A program made the translations under genes and the position numbers. This document shows positions 7,949 through 19,008 of a stretch of 64,000 bases of DNA, one piece after another. The stretch lies in assembly GCF_018882465.1 (NCBI RefSeq), contig NZ_JACVOK010000001.1, positions 496,001 through 560,000 of the forward strand, read 5' to 3'. Origin of the DNA: Polynucleobacter sp. 73C-SIWE (GTDB taxonomy: Bacteria > Pseudomonadota > Gammaproteobacteria > Burkholderiales > Burkholderiaceae). The notes under the pieces were generated by a model. That model saw only the letters and a program-made list of their open reading frames with translations. It ran no database searches and was not told the DNA's origin. Position 1 is the first letter of the stretch, and each line of letters begins with the position of its first letter.

Positions 7949-9034
7949 ATGATGAAAACACTTGAAGTTGATCTTGGCAACCGCAGCTATCCAATTTATA
8001 TCGGCACTGACCTGATTGATCAAGCAAGCTTATTTAGTGCTTGTGAAAAAGCAAGCTCAATTTACATTGTTACCAATACTACGGTTGCGCCACTTTATGC
8101 TGCCCGCCTGATTAAGACTTTAGAAGCCTTTGGTAAACCTGTTAGAACAATTACCCTGCCTGATGGGGAGTCATACAAAGACTGGAAAAATCTTCAGCTC
8201 ATTTTTGATGATCTTTTAAAGTTCGGGGCAGATCGTCAAACCATGTTGGTTGCTTTAGGTGGCGGTGTGATTGGCGATATGACAGGCTTTGCTGCTGCGA
8301 GCTTCATGCGCGGCATTCGCTTCATACAAGTCCCTACCACCTTGCTGGCGCAGGTTGACTCATCCGTTGGCGGAAAGACTGGCATCAATCATCCTTTAGG
8401 GAAAAATATGATTGGAGCCTTTCATCAACCGGCTGCTGTCATTGCTGATCTGAACACACTCAAGACTTTGCCCCCTAGAGAACTTTCTGCTGGCCTTGCT
8501 GAAGTAGTGAAACATGGCGCTATTGCCGATGCCAAATTCCTGGACTGGATTGAAGTCAATGCAGCTAGATTGCTAGCCTGCGATACCGATGCGATGGGGC
8601 ATGCTGTACTGCGTTCATGCGAAATTAAATCTGCAGTTGTTTCTGCAGACGAGAGAGAAGGCGGTATTCGTGCAACCTTGAACTTTGGGCATACCTTTGG
8701 ACATGCCATTGAGGCTGGAATGGGTTACGGCGAGTGGTTGCATGGTGAAGCTGTTGGCTGCGGCATGGTGATGGGTGCTGACTTATCTTGTCGCCTTAAG
8801 CTGATTACTGAGGCTGAGTTAGAACGGCTAACCACAATCATCAAATCTATGAACCTACCTATTGTTCCGCCTAAATTTGGTGCAGAACGCTATATGGAAC
8901 TCATGCAAGTGGATAAGAAAACAGAGGGTGGGCAGATTCGCTATGTCATCTTGGAAAAAATTGGCAAGGCTCAAATTAAGAGCGTGCCCGACACCCAAGT
9001 AATCGAAACCTTAACTGCTACTGGTGCAGCCTAA
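7949..9034 (+). CDS. aroB: 3-dehydroquinate synthase
   Basis: Converts DAHP to 3-dehydroquinate, second step of the shikimate pathway, using NAD and a metal ion. The start is one of two adjacent ATGs (7949 and 7952); an in-frame ATG at 7919 would overlap aroK and add ten residues not typical of the family. About 361 residues. NAD-binding block [21 protein letters not shown], substrate block [14 protein letters not shown], metal ligands in GHTFGHAIE and HGEAVGCGM. Coupled with aroK in one operon. Confidence 0.96.
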   Translation: MMKTLEVDLGNRSYPIYIGTDLIDQASLFSACEKASSIYIVTNTTVAPLYAARLIKTLEAFGKPVRTITLPDGESYKDWKNLQLIFDDLLKFGADRQTMLVALGGGVIGDMTGFAAASFMRGIRFIQVPTTLLAQVDSSVGGKTGINHPLGKNMIGAFHQPAAVIADLNTLKTLPPRELSAGLAEVVKHGAIADAKFLDWIEVNAARLLACDTDAMGHAVLRSCEIKSAVVSADEREGGIRATLNFGHTFGHAIEAGMGYGEWLHGEAVGCGMVMGADLSCRLKLITEAELERLTTIIKSMNLPIVPPKFGAERYMELMQVDKKTEGGQIRYVILEKIGKAQIKSVPDTQVIETLTATGAA

Positions 9035-9038
9035 GGTT

Positions 9039-9422
9039 TTAAGTTTTAATCAGCCCAATCTTCACGGGCTGACCAGCCTGAGCACTGGCAAACTCAGTCA
9101 AATCATTTAAGAGCTCTCGGTCAGTTTTAGTATCGAGCCACAAAGGCTTGTTCATGGTTCCGGCCCAACGATAGTGATAGCCGCCAGACTTTGCTGCGAC
9201 CCAAATCTCATGTAAAGGTGGCTGGGTATTAACCACAATCACGCTTTTATCTTTAAAGCGGATATTAATCACATTGCCTCCCTGGCGCTCTACATCCAAA
9301 TCCAGATCTAATTCATCATCGGCAGCCTCTAAAGCCACCTCGATAGACTGCAATAGATTGCTCCCCAACTGGTAAAACTGCTTGTCATCGATAGTTTCCA
9401 CGCTCGAGTTATTTGGATTCAT
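9039..9422 (-). CDS. cyaY: Frataxin-like iron-binding protein CyaY
   Basis: Bacterial frataxin, an iron-binding regulator of Fe-S cluster assembly in the cytoplasm. 127 residues from the ATG at 9422, chosen because AGGA lies seven bases upstream; an ATG at 9467 in the same frame would add 15 residues and run into the lptM upstream region. The acidic first helix (EAADDELDLDLDVERQGG) supplies the iron-binding face. The central sheet has NVINIRFKDKSVIVVN, PPLHEIWVAAKSGGYHYRW and W-L-D-T further on, as in the family. It converges with aroB (4 bases apart) and diverges from lptM by 47 bases. Confidence 0.93.
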   Translation of the reverse strand: MNPNNSSVETIDDKQFYQLGSNLLQSIEVALEAADDELDLDLDVERQGGNVINIRFKDKSVIVVNTQPPLHEIWVAAKSGGYHYRWAGTMNKPLWLDTKTDRELLNDLTEFASAQAGQPVKIGLIKT

Positions 9423-9469
9423 CCCGGAGTCCTGCATGCTATATTCAATCATTCGTTTTAGAGACATTC

Positions 9470-9661
9470 ATGATAGCGATTCTCAATAGAGCCCTCGGTA
9501 TTACCCTCCTAATAGCCCTTGTTGGATGTGGGGTTAGGGGTCCTCTATATATGCCAAATGTACCAAATGTGCCTCCAGCACCCACAGAGCCTGAACCTCA
9601 AGGTAAGCTCTATCCACCACAAACTCCTGCTAGCACTAACAATTCATCATCGGCCAAGTAA
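9470..9661 (+). CDS. lptM: LPS translocon maturation chaperone LptM (YifL-like lipoprotein)
   Basis: Small lipoprotein of 63 residues; the family assists disulfide maturation of LptD in the outer membrane. Start at ATG 9470. The signal sequence ends in the lipobox LVGC with the acylated cysteine at about residue 20. It is followed by GVRGPLYMP, the short block that defines the family, and then a proline-rich tail (PNVPPAPTEPEPQGKLYPP). Its stop overlaps the lysA start by one base (TAATG), the conserved lptM-lysA arrangement of proteobacteria. Confidence 0.9.
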   Translation: MIAILNRALGITLLIALVGCGVRGPLYMPNVPNVPPAPTEPEPQGKLYPPQTPASTNNSSSAK

Positions 9662-10959
9662 TGACAAGTAAAGCAATTGCACTTCCTCAATTATCTGGAT
9701 TTACTGAGCGTGAAGGCGCATGGTATGCCGAAGAAATTCCGCTCGCAGATTTAGCAAAAGAATTTGGTACGCCACTGTATGTCTATAGCAAAAAAGCATT
9801 GACTGAAGCGTACCAAGCTTATGACAAAGCTTGCATTGATCAGCAAGGTAAACGCCGCGCCCGCGTACATTACGCCATGAAAGCCAATAGTAATTTGGCT
9901 GTGATTGATTGCTTCAAAAAACTCGGCGCAGGATTTGACTTGGTAAGCGGTGGCGAATTAGCACGCGCATTAGCAATTGGCGCTGATCCCAAAAGCCTGG
10001 TATTTGCGGGCGTTGGTAAATCTGCTACTGAAATTGCTAGCGCTCTTCAAGCTGGAGTTAAATGTATTAACGTTGAATCCATCGCCGAGCTTCACAACAT
10101 TAATCGTGTAGCAAGCAAACTGAACTGCCGAGCCCCTATCTCTCTGCGTGTCAATCCAGATGTCGATGCAAAAACGCATCCATATATTTCTACAGGCTTA
10201 AAAGGAAATAAATTTGGGATTGCGTATCACGAGGTTTTGAAAACGTATCGTGAAGCCAGTCAACTCCCTCAGATTGATTTGGTTGGAATTGACTGTCATA
10301 TTGGTTCGCAAATTACGACTACTGCACCCTACTTAGATGCTTTGGATAAAGTCTTAGACTTGGTTGAGAATCTCAAAAGAGAAGGGATTATGATTCACCA
10401 TCTTGATTTAGGTGGTGGCCTCGGCATCTCTTACAGCGATGAAACGCCTCCAGACATTACTGAATTTACCAATACTCTTTTGAATCATGTGGCAAACCGT
10501 GGCTTTGCTCATTTAGATATTGTGCTTGAGCCAGGTCGATCTTTGGTTGGTAATGCTGGTGTTCTGCTCACAACAGTTGAATACCTCAAGCCCGGTGTAG
10601 AAAAAAACTTCTGCATTGTCGATGCTGCAATGACAGAGCTAATGCGTCCAGCCCTATACGAAGCACATCATGGCATTGTTGCCGCTCAAACCAAATCAGC
10701 TAAGAGCTCGACCTATGATGTAGTTGGCCCTGTCTGTGAATCTGGTGACTGGCTGGGTAGAGATCGCACACTTGCTGTGGAAGAAGGCGATCTTTTAGCA
10801 ATTCTTTCTGCTGGAGCATATGGTTTTGTCATGGCATCAAACTACAATACCCGCCCAAAACCAGCAGAGATTATGGTTGACGGAAAAAATGCTTACGTTA
10901 TTCGTGCTCGCGAAAAGACTGCAGAACTATTTGCAAGCGAAACAATCTTGCCTAATTAA
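9661..10959 (+). CDS. lysA: Diaminopimelate decarboxylase
   Basis: PLP enzyme that makes lysine from meso-diaminopimelate, last step of the pathway. 432 residues. PLP lysine K74 in HYAMKANSN, phosphate-binding GGGLG, HIGSQI, EPGRSLVGNAG, and the active-site cysteine of the partner subunit in VCESGDWLGRDR. Also AGAYGFVMASNYN near the C-terminus. Translationally coupled to lptM; followed by a clear terminator. Confidence 0.97.
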   Translation: MTSKAIALPQLSGFTEREGAWYAEEIPLADLAKEFGTPLYVYSKKALTEAYQAYDKACIDQQGKRRARVHYAMKANSNLAVIDCFKKLGAGFDLVSGGELARALAIGADPKSLVFAGVGKSATEIASALQAGVKCINVESIAELHNINRVASKLNCRAPISLRVNPDVDAKTHPYISTGLKGNKFGIAYHEVLKTYREASQLPQIDLVGIDCHIGSQITTTAPYLDALDKVLDLVENLKREGIMIHHLDLGGGLGISYSDETPPDITEFTNTLLNHVANRGFAHLDIVLEPGRSLVGNAGVLLTTVEYLKPGVEKNFCIVDAAMTELMRPALYEAHHGIVAAQTKSAKSSTYDVVGPVCESGDWLGRDRTLAVEEGDLLAILSAGAYGFVMASNYNTRPKPAEIMVDGKNAYVIRAREKTAELFASETILPN

Positions 10960-10982
10960 TTTTTCATACAATTGGTATAAAT

Positions 10983-11011
10983 AAAAAGCCCGCTTAATGA
11001 GCGGGCTTTTT
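10983..11011. terminator. Bidirectional rho-independent terminator after lysA
   Basis: AAAAAGCCCGC (10983-10993) and GCGGGCTTTTT (11001-11011) form a perfect 11-bp stem around TTAATGA. T-runs on both strands suit both lysA and the converging cytochrome gene. Confidence 0.93.
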
Positions 11012-11030
11012 ATTTAAAGCTGAGTATTTT

Positions 11031-11759
11031 TTAATGCAGACCAGCCATGTAATCAGCAACCGCTTTCATTTCTTGATCAGAAAGTTTGGTAGCAATCGCA
11101 GTCATTTGGCTGCTATTTTTACGAACACCTTCACGGAATGCAAGTAACTGAGCATTTGTGTAGTCAGCCCATTGGCCGCCTAAGAGCGGGTATTGAGCAG
11201 GGATGCCAGCGCCTGTAGGGCTGTGGCACGCAGCACAAGCTGGCACACCTTTAGCGGCAATACCACCGCGGTATATGCTTTGACCCAAGGCAATTGTTTC
11301 TTTGTTTTGTGCAACGCCTTGTGAAATTGGTTGCTTAGATAAGTAAGCAGAAATGTTTTGCATGTCTTGTTCAGTCAATGCTGCAGACATACCCATCATG
11401 ATTGGATTAGCACGAGTGCCTTCTTTAAAGTTTTTCAATTGCTTAGCCGTGTAGGCTGCATGCTGTGCAGATAACTTAGGCCACGCACTAACCGCGCTCT
11501 GCCCTTTAGGGCCATGACAAGTAATACAAGCAGTCACACCACGGCTTGCATCTCCATTGGAGTAAAGGGCCTCGCCAACGGCAGGATCAATCTTTGGTTT
11601 AGCTGGCGCAGCGGCCTTAGCTTCAGCTGCTGGTGGAGCCATTGGAGCAGTATCGGCAGCAATAGCAGCTCCAGAAATACCGATCAGGGCGAAAATAGAG
11701 AAAAGCGCAAAACCAGCACGTAGGCCAGTTAATTTGGAGATTTTGGAGCTTTGACGCAT
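11031..11759 (-). CDS. Periplasmic diheme cytochrome c (c4-like)
   Basis: 242 residues with a signal peptide (about 1-34, ending SGAAIAA) and an alanine/proline linker. Two class I cytochrome domains follow, with haem motifs CITCH (about residue 79) and CAACH (about 180). Candidate methionine ligands are in NPIMMGMS and NSSQMTAIA. The tandem layout and spacing fit cytochrome c4, an electron carrier to terminal oxidases. Diverges from engB across 115 bases. Confidence 0.9.
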   Translation of the reverse strand: MRQSSKISKLTGLRAGFALFSIFALIGISGAAIAADTAPMAPPAAEAKAAAPAKPKIDPAVGEALYSNGDASRGVTACITCHGPKGQSAVSAWPKLSAQHAAYTAKQLKNFKEGTRANPIMMGMSAALTEQDMQNISAYLSKQPISQGVAQNKETIALGQSIYRGGIAAKGVPACAACHSPTGAGIPAQYPLLGGQWADYTNAQLLAFREGVRKNSSQMTAIATKLSDQEMKAVADYMAGLH

Positions 11760-11874
11760 TATGTTTACCTTGGCAAAAATTCCTAAAAGTGTTTGGGCCC
11801 TGCATTTACAACCTTTTTACCCAACACCATGAGATATTTCATGATTTGGCGTGATTTTACAATAGCTTCAGGAC

Positions 11875-13552
<1,678 letters not shown>

Positions 13553-13570
13553 GCTCAAGAAGTGACTGGA

Positions 13571-15247
13571 TTACTTCTGATTAATTACCTGCTTTAAACG
13601 CTCAACAAAACGCTGCGGCGGCATATAGCCAATCACTCTCTGAGCCTTGAGCTCTTCGGAATTTTGATTAAAAATCAAAATACCTGGCGGCCCAAATAAG
13701 CCAAAGCGCTTCAACAATGCTTGATTGTCCGAACTGTTTGAAGTTACATCCGCTTGCAGCAAGATAAATTGTTTTAATTCTTTACCAACCTCTGCATTAG
13801 CAAAAGTATTCAATTCCATCTCTTTACAACTGATGCACCAATCAGCATAGAAATCGAGCATGACTAATTTTTGCTCTTGCTTTGCTTTGATTAACTGTGT
13901 ATCCAATTCCGCTGGCGACTGAATTACCAAGAAAGAGAGGTCGCCAACCTGATGTACTTTTTGCCCATTGATTGTTTTTTCACTGCCAACTTGATCCGTT
14001 TTTTGAATTAAAGGAGATGCAATCCAGGCTGCAGTTGCCACTAGCAAAACACCTAAAGTCCGTTGAAGCCAGATCATCCAGATTCCAGTGGACGGAATCA
14101 GAATCCGCGCCTCAACCGCAATAAAAAGGAGTGGCAGGCCCATTCCTAAGGCCATCACGAATAGCAAGCCTGCGCCTAGACTCATGGAGCCCGTTTGTGC
14201 AATGAAGGCTAAAACTCCCGCTAGCGGGGCAGTAATGCAGGGGCTAGCTACCAAAGTAGAAATGCCCCCCAAGGCAAAGGCACCAAAGACGCTACCACCC
14301 TTCTGGCGGCCTGCCAGCTTATCGACATGCTGGTGCCAGGAATGAGGCAAACGAAGCTCATAGAGGCCAAATAAGCTGCCTGACAGGGCTAATAGCAGCA
14401 AGGCAAAGGCAACTAATGCAACCGGGCTTTGCAGGACTCTTTGAACGCTTCCACCAAGAGCTGCCATCAAGATTCCAGCTAACGCGTAGATCAAGGCCAT
14501 ACCCAAAACATAAGAGAGAGCTAAAAGGCTTGCGCGCCCTTTAGAAATTGTTTTACCGCCTTGGGAGCCAAAGATGATGCTCGACAAAATTGGCAGCATT
14601 GGCAACACGCAAGGCGTGAATGCTAAAGCAAGGCCCAATACAAAGAAAGCCAAGAATAAATAAGCAGTAGAAGTGTTCGCTAAAAAGCGACTGATAGTAT
14701 TGACGTCATCTCGCTCACGCCATAAATCTGCTAGGCTAAACTCACCCTGAGTCTTCTCTATGTTTTGCGCACCACCAAGCACTTCAGGTATTGGCGCTGC
14801 TTTTACACCAGGTCCAGTAAGTAAAAACTTCAGCGTCATGGGTGGGTAGCAAATACCGGCCTCAGCACAACCTTGTAGAGTTACCTCTGCATGAATCGGC
14901 TTTCCGGTAACGGGTTTGACGGTCAATAAAACCATGAATGACTGCTTATAAACCTGCAGTTTTTTCTGAAAAGTTTCATCAAACTTTTCGATGCCCAATG
15001 GCAGTACAGGGCTTATTTTATATAGCTTCGAAGCCTCTGTGCCGACATCAAATTTAAGTGATTCTTGATAGATGTAATAGCCCTTGGCAGGAATAAATTC
15101 AACCTCAATCTGATTCGAATTATCTAACCAAGTCGCCTCCACCCGAAATGCTTTTTCTGGCGGCAAGAAGTCTTGCGCAGCAAAAACTTGTGTTGATAAC
15201 AGCACAAGTAATGCGATAAGCATTTTCAGAAAGGATGGCATTCTCAT
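13571..15247 (-). CDS. dsbD: Thiol:disulfide interchange protein DsbD
   Basis: Inner-membrane protein that carries electrons from cytoplasmic thioredoxin to periplasmic DsbC/DsbG and cytochrome c maturation. 558 residues, somewhat short but complete. Signal peptide 1-23, N-terminal immunoglobulin-like domain with CAEAGICYP. The eight-helix membrane domain has redox cysteines in FTPCVLPML and SPCITAPLAG. The C-terminal thioredoxin domain has ADWCISCKEME (about residue 452). The start ATG overlaps the cutA stop (ATGA), the common cutA-dsbD pairing. Confidence 0.95.
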   Translation of the reverse strand: MRMPSFLKMLIALLVLLSTQVFAAQDFLPPEKAFRVEATWLDNSNQIEVEFIPAKGYYIYQESLKFDVGTEASKLYKISPVLPLGIEKFDETFQKKLQVYKQSFMVLLTVKPVTGKPIHAEVTLQGCAEAGICYPPMTLKFLLTGPGVKAAPIPEVLGGAQNIEKTQGEFSLADLWRERDDVNTISRFLANTSTAYLFLAFFVLGLALAFTPCVLPMLPILSSIIFGSQGGKTISKGRASLLALSYVLGMALIYALAGILMAALGGSVQRVLQSPVALVAFALLLLALSGSLFGLYELRLPHSWHQHVDKLAGRQKGGSVFGAFALGGISTLVASPCITAPLAGVLAFIAQTGSMSLGAGLLFVMALGMGLPLLFIAVEARILIPSTGIWMIWLQRTLGVLLVATAAWIASPLIQKTDQVGSEKTINGQKVHQVGDLSFLVIQSPAELDTQLIKAKQEQKLVMLDFYADWCISCKEMELNTFANAEVGKELKQFILLQADVTSNSSDNQALLKRFGLFGPPGILIFNQNSEELKAQRVIGYMPPQRFVERLKQVINQK

Positions 15248-15594
15248 GGACTTGAATTTACCTCAGCTTGCACCCAGTCACCATATTGCTGCTCATATTG
15301 CTTTGGAGAAAAAGCCAGAATCTCTGGAAGATCATAAGGGTGGCTTTCTTTAATGAATGCACAAATCTCATCCCATCGGTGTGCAATAGTTTTGGCCGAC
15401 AAAAGAACCTCTTGCTCTTCACAAACCTTTCCTTCCCAGCGATAGACTGAATACAGCCCTTCGCTCATCTGGACACAAGCCGCAAGATTGGCCTCTACCA
15501 ACGCTCTAGCCAAGGCTGTAGCAGCCTCCATATTTGGGAGGCTAGTCACGACCACCAAGAGGTCATCGGCATTTTCAGTAGAGTTTTGAGGCAT
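15244..15594 (-). CDS. cutA: Divalent cation tolerance protein CutA
   Basis: Small trimeric cytoplasmic protein (116 residues) of the CutA1 family; linked to copper tolerance in E. coli, exact role unsettled. Family blocks: VVVTSLPNMEAATALARALVEANLAACVQ is split over residues 12-40, then YRWEGKV, EVLLSAKT and HPYDLPEILAF. Overlaps dsbD by four bases and probably shares its transcript. Confidence 0.93.
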   Translation of the reverse strand: MPQNSTENADDLLVVVTSLPNMEAATALARALVEANLAACVQMSEGLYSVYRWEGKVCEEQEVLLSAKTIAHRWDEICAFIKESHPYDLPEILAFSPKQYEQQYGDWVQAEVNSSP

Positions 15595-15617
15595 GCTGTA
15601 TTTATAACCCGTAAATG

Positions 15618-15647
15618 AAAAAAGCCAGACCGAAGCCTGGCTTTTTA
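15618..15647 (-). terminator. Terminator at the end of the alpha (rpsM-rplQ) operon
   Basis: AAAAGCCAG and CTGGCTTTT form a stem (15618-15628 / 15637-15647) around ACCGAAGC, with A/T runs on both sides. It follows the rplQ stop codon by 14 bases on the reverse strand. Confidence 0.9.
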
Positions 15648-15661
15648 AATAGCTAGGAAGC

Positions 15662-16057
15662 TTAAGCCTCTTCAGCTACAACTGCTGTTTCTTCAACTTC
15701 TGGGCGATCAACCAACTCTACCAATGCCATAGGTGCATTGTCGCCATGACGGAAGCCAAACTTCAAAATACGAAGGTAGCCACCTGGACGTGTTGCGTAA
15801 CGTGGACCGAGCTCTGTGAAGAGTTTAGCCACGATATCGCGATCACGAGTGCGATTGAATGCCAAGCGACGGTTTGCTAGGTTGTCTTTTTTACCCAAGG
15901 TAATCAAAGGCTCAACAACCATGCGCAATTCTTTTGCTTTTGGCAAAGTCGTTTTAATGACTTCGTGCTCCAAAAGGGAATTGGACATATTGCGCAGCAT
16001 CGCCAAGCGATGTGAAGATGTTCTATTGAGTTTGCGTAAGCCGTTTCCGTGACGCAT
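15662..16057 (-). CDS. rplQ: 50S ribosomal protein L17
   Basis: bL17, 131 residues, sits near the peptide exit at the bottom of the large subunit. N-terminal [20 protein letters not shown] region and the [10 protein letters not shown] block are typical. An acidic tail ([11 protein letters not shown]) extends beyond the folded part. Last gene of the alpha operon, 16 bases after rpoA. Confidence 0.97.
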   Translation of the reverse strand: MRHGNGLRKLNRTSSHRLAMLRNMSNSLLEHEVIKTTLPKAKELRMVVEPLITLGKKDNLANRRLAFNRTRDRDIVAKLFTELGPRYATRPGGYLRILKFGFRHGDNAPMALVELVDRPEVEETAVVAEEA

Positions 16058-16073
16058 GATGCTTCCTTTCTAA

Positions 16074-17054
16074 TTATTTCTCGAGGTTAGCTGGAGGCCA
16101 GCTTTCGAGTTTCATGCCAAGACTTAAGCCACGAGCAGCCAATACGTCTTTAATTTCATTCAAAGACTTACGACCCAAATTAGGCGTCTTCAACAATTCA
16201 TTCTCTGTACGTTGAATCAAGTCACCGATGTAGTAAATATTCTCAGCCTTCAAGCAGTTTGCAGAGCGCACTGTGAGCTCGAGATCATCAACTGGACGCA
16301 TCAACATTGGATCAACCATTGAAGAGCGGCTTGGTGCGAGATCGCCAGAAACTTCACTGCTCTCAAGAGCTGCGAATACAACCAACTGATCAACCAAGAT
16401 GCTAGCTGCCTGACGAATTGCTTCCTCAGGAGACAACACACCGTTTGTTTCGATAGTCATTACGAGACGATCGAGGTCGGTACGTTGCTCAACACGAGCA
16501 GACTCAACTGCATAGCTAACACGGCTTACTGGACTAAATGAAGCGTCCAATACGATGCGGCCAATGATCTTGGTTGTTTCGTCGTTGTATTGACGTACGT
16601 TACCTGGAACATAGCCACGGCCTTTTTCAACCTTGATCTGCATATCTAACTTGCCACCAGCAGACAAATGAGCGATCACGTGATCAGGATTAATGATTTC
16701 TACATCGTGCGGTAAGTCGATATCTTTTGCAGTAACGACGCCTGGGCCTTCTTTACGCAAATTGATAGTGACTTCATCACGGGACTGTAATTTAAATACG
16801 ATACCTTTGAGGTTCAACAAGAGGTTTACTACATCCTCTTGAACACCATCTAAAGTGGAATATTCATGAACTACACCTGCAATAGCTACTTCAGTTGGTG
16901 CATAACCAACCATCGAGGACAAGAGTACGCGACGTAATGCATTTCCGAGTGTGTGGCCATAACCACGCTCGAACGGCTCCATAACAACCTTAGCTTGGTT
17001 GGCGGTAAGCGCTTCAACAGAAATAATTTTTGGCTTGAGCAAATTTGTTTGCAT
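16074..17054 (-). CDS. rpoA: RNA polymerase alpha subunit
   Basis: 326 residues; the dimer nucleates core polymerase assembly. N-terminal domain (1-235) with [20 protein letters not shown] flexible linker leads to the C-terminal domain (about 245-320) with the helix-hairpin-helix residues [24 protein letters not shown] that bind UP elements and activators. The AT-rich stretch upstream of the rRNA promoter in this window is a likely target. Confidence 0.98.
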   Translation of the reverse strand: MQTNLLKPKIISVEALTANQAKVVMEPFERGYGHTLGNALRRVLLSSMVGYAPTEVAIAGVVHEYSTLDGVQEDVVNLLLNLKGIVFKLQSRDEVTINLRKEGPGVVTAKDIDLPHDVEIINPDHVIAHLSAGGKLDMQIKVEKGRGYVPGNVRQYNDETTKIIGRIVLDASFSPVSRVSYAVESARVEQRTDLDRLVMTIETNGVLSPEEAIRQAASILVDQLVVFAALESSEVSGDLAPSRSSMVDPMLMRPVDDLELTVRSANCLKAENIYYIGDLIQRTENELLKTPNLGRKSLNEIKDVLAARGLSLGMKLESWPPANLEK

Positions 17055-17077
17055 ATTTTTTCCTTGAGAGTGCCTAA

Positions 17078-17701
17078 TTAGCGTGAATACAATTCGACGA
17101 TCAAACTTTCATTAATTTCACCGCTAATTTCTTCACGGTCAGGCACTTGCTTGAATGTTCCTTCCAGCTTAGCTGCGTCAACTGAAACCCAGCTGATAGC
17201 AGTCATTTGCTGAACCAAATTGAGTGATTCTGTAATACGCGCCTGCTTCTTCGCTTTTTCACGAATCGCAACCACATCACCAGGCTTAACCTGAATAGAC
17301 GGGATGTTCACTGCGCTACCATTTAATGTGATGGCGCCGTGAGAAACCAGCTGACGTGCTTCTGCGCGCGTGGAACCAAAGCCCATGCGATAAACCACGT
17401 TGTCGAGACGTGACTCAAGCAACTGGAGCAATGTTTCACCAGTATTGCCCTTACGACGCTCAGCTTCTGCGAAGTAACGACGGAATTGACGCTCTAATAC
17501 GCCATAGATACGTTTAACCTTTTGCTTTTCACGCAATTGATTACCGTAATCAGATGTTCTTGAGCCAGATGTACGACCATGTTGACCAGGCTTAGTATCT
17601 AACTTGCACTTGTCTGACAGGGCGCGACGTGCGCTCTTTAAAAATAAGTCGGTACCTTCCCGACGTGCTAATTTGGCCTTAGGCCCTAAGTAACGTGCCA
17701 C
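17078..17701 (-). CDS. rpsD: 30S ribosomal protein S4
   Basis: uS4, primary 16S binder and part of the mRNA entry helicase. The start is a GTG at 17701 (product [10 protein letters not shown]...), with AAGGA seven bases upstream; longer readings have no family support. 207 residues. The S4 RNA-binding domain includes [12 protein letters not shown] and [14 protein letters not shown]. In E. coli S4 represses the alpha operon by binding its leader; that is known for the family, not visible here. Confidence 0.97.
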   Translation of the reverse strand: MARYLGPKAKLARREGTDLFLKSARRALSDKCKLDTKPGQHGRTSGSRTSDYGNQLREKQKVKRIYGVLERQFRRYFAEAERRKGNTGETLLQLLESRLDNVVYRMGFGSTRAEARQLVSHGAITLNGSAVNIPSIQVKPGDVVAIREKAKKQARITESLNLVQQMTAISWVSVDAAKLEGTFKQVPDREEISGEINESLIVELYSR

Positions 17702-17818
17702 GATGCTTTCCTTTCTTTGCCGCAGTCTTACGACAGGCGGTGAGTTCACCCTTTAATTCAGATGAACAGTGGGCTTTTAATAAAAAACTACTAAAACTTG
17801 TACTACCAACTTCCTAGC

Positions 17819-18226
17819 TTAAATACGACGACGCTTAGGAGGACGGCAACCATTGTGTGGAACTGGAGTAACGTCTTGAATCTCAGTGATCTTGATACCC
17901 AAAGAGTTCAATGCGCGAACTGCTGATTCACGACCCGGGCCTGGACCCTTGATCTGAACTTCCAAGTTCTTAATACCGCATTCAACGGCTGCTTTACCAG
18001 CAACTTCTGCAGCTACCTGAGCAGCAAAAGGTGTTGATTTACGTGAGCCCTTGAAGCCCTGGCCGCCAGAAGTTGCCCATGAAAGCGCATTTCCTTGACG
18101 ATCAGTGATCGTAATGATGGTGTTGTTAAAAGAAGCATGAACGTGTGCGATGCCGTCAGCAACGTTCTTTTTAACCTTCTTACGAGCGCGCTGTGAAGCG
18201 GCGGAAGCGGATTGTTGTTTTGCCAT
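17819..18226 (-). CDS. rpsK: 30S ribosomal protein S11
   Basis: uS11, 135 residues, platform of the small subunit near the mRNA exit and Shine-Dalgarno helix. Blocks [26 protein letters not shown] and the basic end [11 protein letters not shown] are clear. Lies 117 bases before the rpsD start, the widest gap in the alpha operon, which holds no recognisable hairpin. Confidence 0.98.
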   Translation of the reverse strand: MAKQQSASAASQRARKKVKKNVADGIAHVHASFNNTIITITDRQGNALSWATSGGQGFKGSRKSTPFAAQVAAEVAGKAAVECGIKNLEVQIKGPGPGRESAVRALNSLGIKITEIQDVTPVPHNGCRPPKRRRI

Positions 18227-18244
18227 GTCAATAAACTTTCTTGA

Positions 18245-18610
18245 TTATTTCTTCAGTGCGATGCCGGACTTACGTGGGCCCTTACGGGTACGCGCATTTG
18301 TCTTAGTACGCTGTCCACGTACAGGCAAGCCCTTACGATGACGTACGCCACGATAGCAACCTAAGTCCATCAAACGTTTGATGCTCATAGTTACTTCACG
18401 ACGAAGGTCACCTTCGGTGATGAACTTACCTACTTCATCACGCAACTTTTCCAAGTCAGCGTCAGTAAGGTCTTTAACTTTTTTGTCGATTGCAACACCT
18501 GTGGTCTGGCAAATTTTGCGTGCACGAGTTGTGCCAATACCAAAAATTGCTGTTAAACCGATAACAGTATGTTGATGATTTGGGATGTTTACCCCAGCGA
18601 TACGTGCCAT
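18245..18610 (-). CDS. rpsM: 30S ribosomal protein S13
   Basis: uS13, 121 residues, in the 30S head; its basic C-terminal tail reaches the P-site tRNA and it bridges to L5 of the large subunit. [19 protein letters not shown] region, then [19 protein letters not shown] and the lysine-rich end. First gene of the classical alpha operon, only 24 bases after rpmJ, so it is probably transcribed from the spc promoter too. Confidence 0.98.
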   Translation of the reverse strand: MARIAGVNIPNHQHTVIGLTAIFGIGTTRARKICQTTGVAIDKKVKDLTDADLEKLRDEVGKFITEGDLRREVTMSIKRLMDLGCYRGVRHRKGLPVRGQRTKTNARTRKGPRKSGIALKK

Positions 18611-18634
18611 GAGATTTCCTCTTAATTAACCAGA

Positions 18635-18751
18635 TCAGCCTTGACGCTGCTTATGACGTGCGTCTGAAGAACAGATCACGCGCACAACGCGTTTGCGCTT
18701 AATGATCTTGCAATTTCTGCAAATACACTTAACGGATGCTAAAACTTTCAT
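18635..18751 (-). CDS. rpmJ: 50S ribosomal protein L36
   Basis: bL36, 38 residues, translation [15 protein letters not shown] and on to HKQRQG. Zinc ligands C11, C14, C27 and H33 are all present, so this is the zinc-binding form. It lies between infA and rpsM. It packs against 23S rRNA near the L6 side of the subunit. Confidence 0.95.
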   Translation of the reverse strand: MKVLASVKCICRNCKIIKRKRVVRVICSSDARHKQRQG

Positions 18752-18785
18752 AACTCACCTCTTAAAAATAGGTACTACTTAATCT

Positions 18786-19004
18786 TTACTTCGCTCGGAA
18801 TATGATTCTGGCGCGCGTCAGGTCGTAAGGAGTCATCTCCACCGTCACCTTATCTCCCGGCAAAATACGGATGTAATGCATCCGCATCTTTCCGGAAATG
18901 TGCCCAAGAACCACATGTCCGTTTTCAAGCTTCACGCGAAACATCGCATTCGGCAAATTCTCTACAACCTCACCCGCCATCTGAATTACATCGTCTTTAG
19001 ACAT
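18786..19004 (-). CDS. infA: Translation initiation factor IF-1
   Basis: 72 residues, OB-fold protein that occupies the ribosomal A site during initiation. [39 protein letters not shown] and the end FRAK are diagnostic. It lies between secY and rpmJ, the usual place in betaproteobacteria; in E. coli infA is elsewhere. Confidence 0.98.
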   Translation of the reverse strand: MSKDDVIQMAGEVVENLPNAMFRVKLENGHVVLGHISGKMRMHYIRILPGDKVTVEMTPYDLTRARIIFRAK

Positions 19005-19008
19005 TCAG

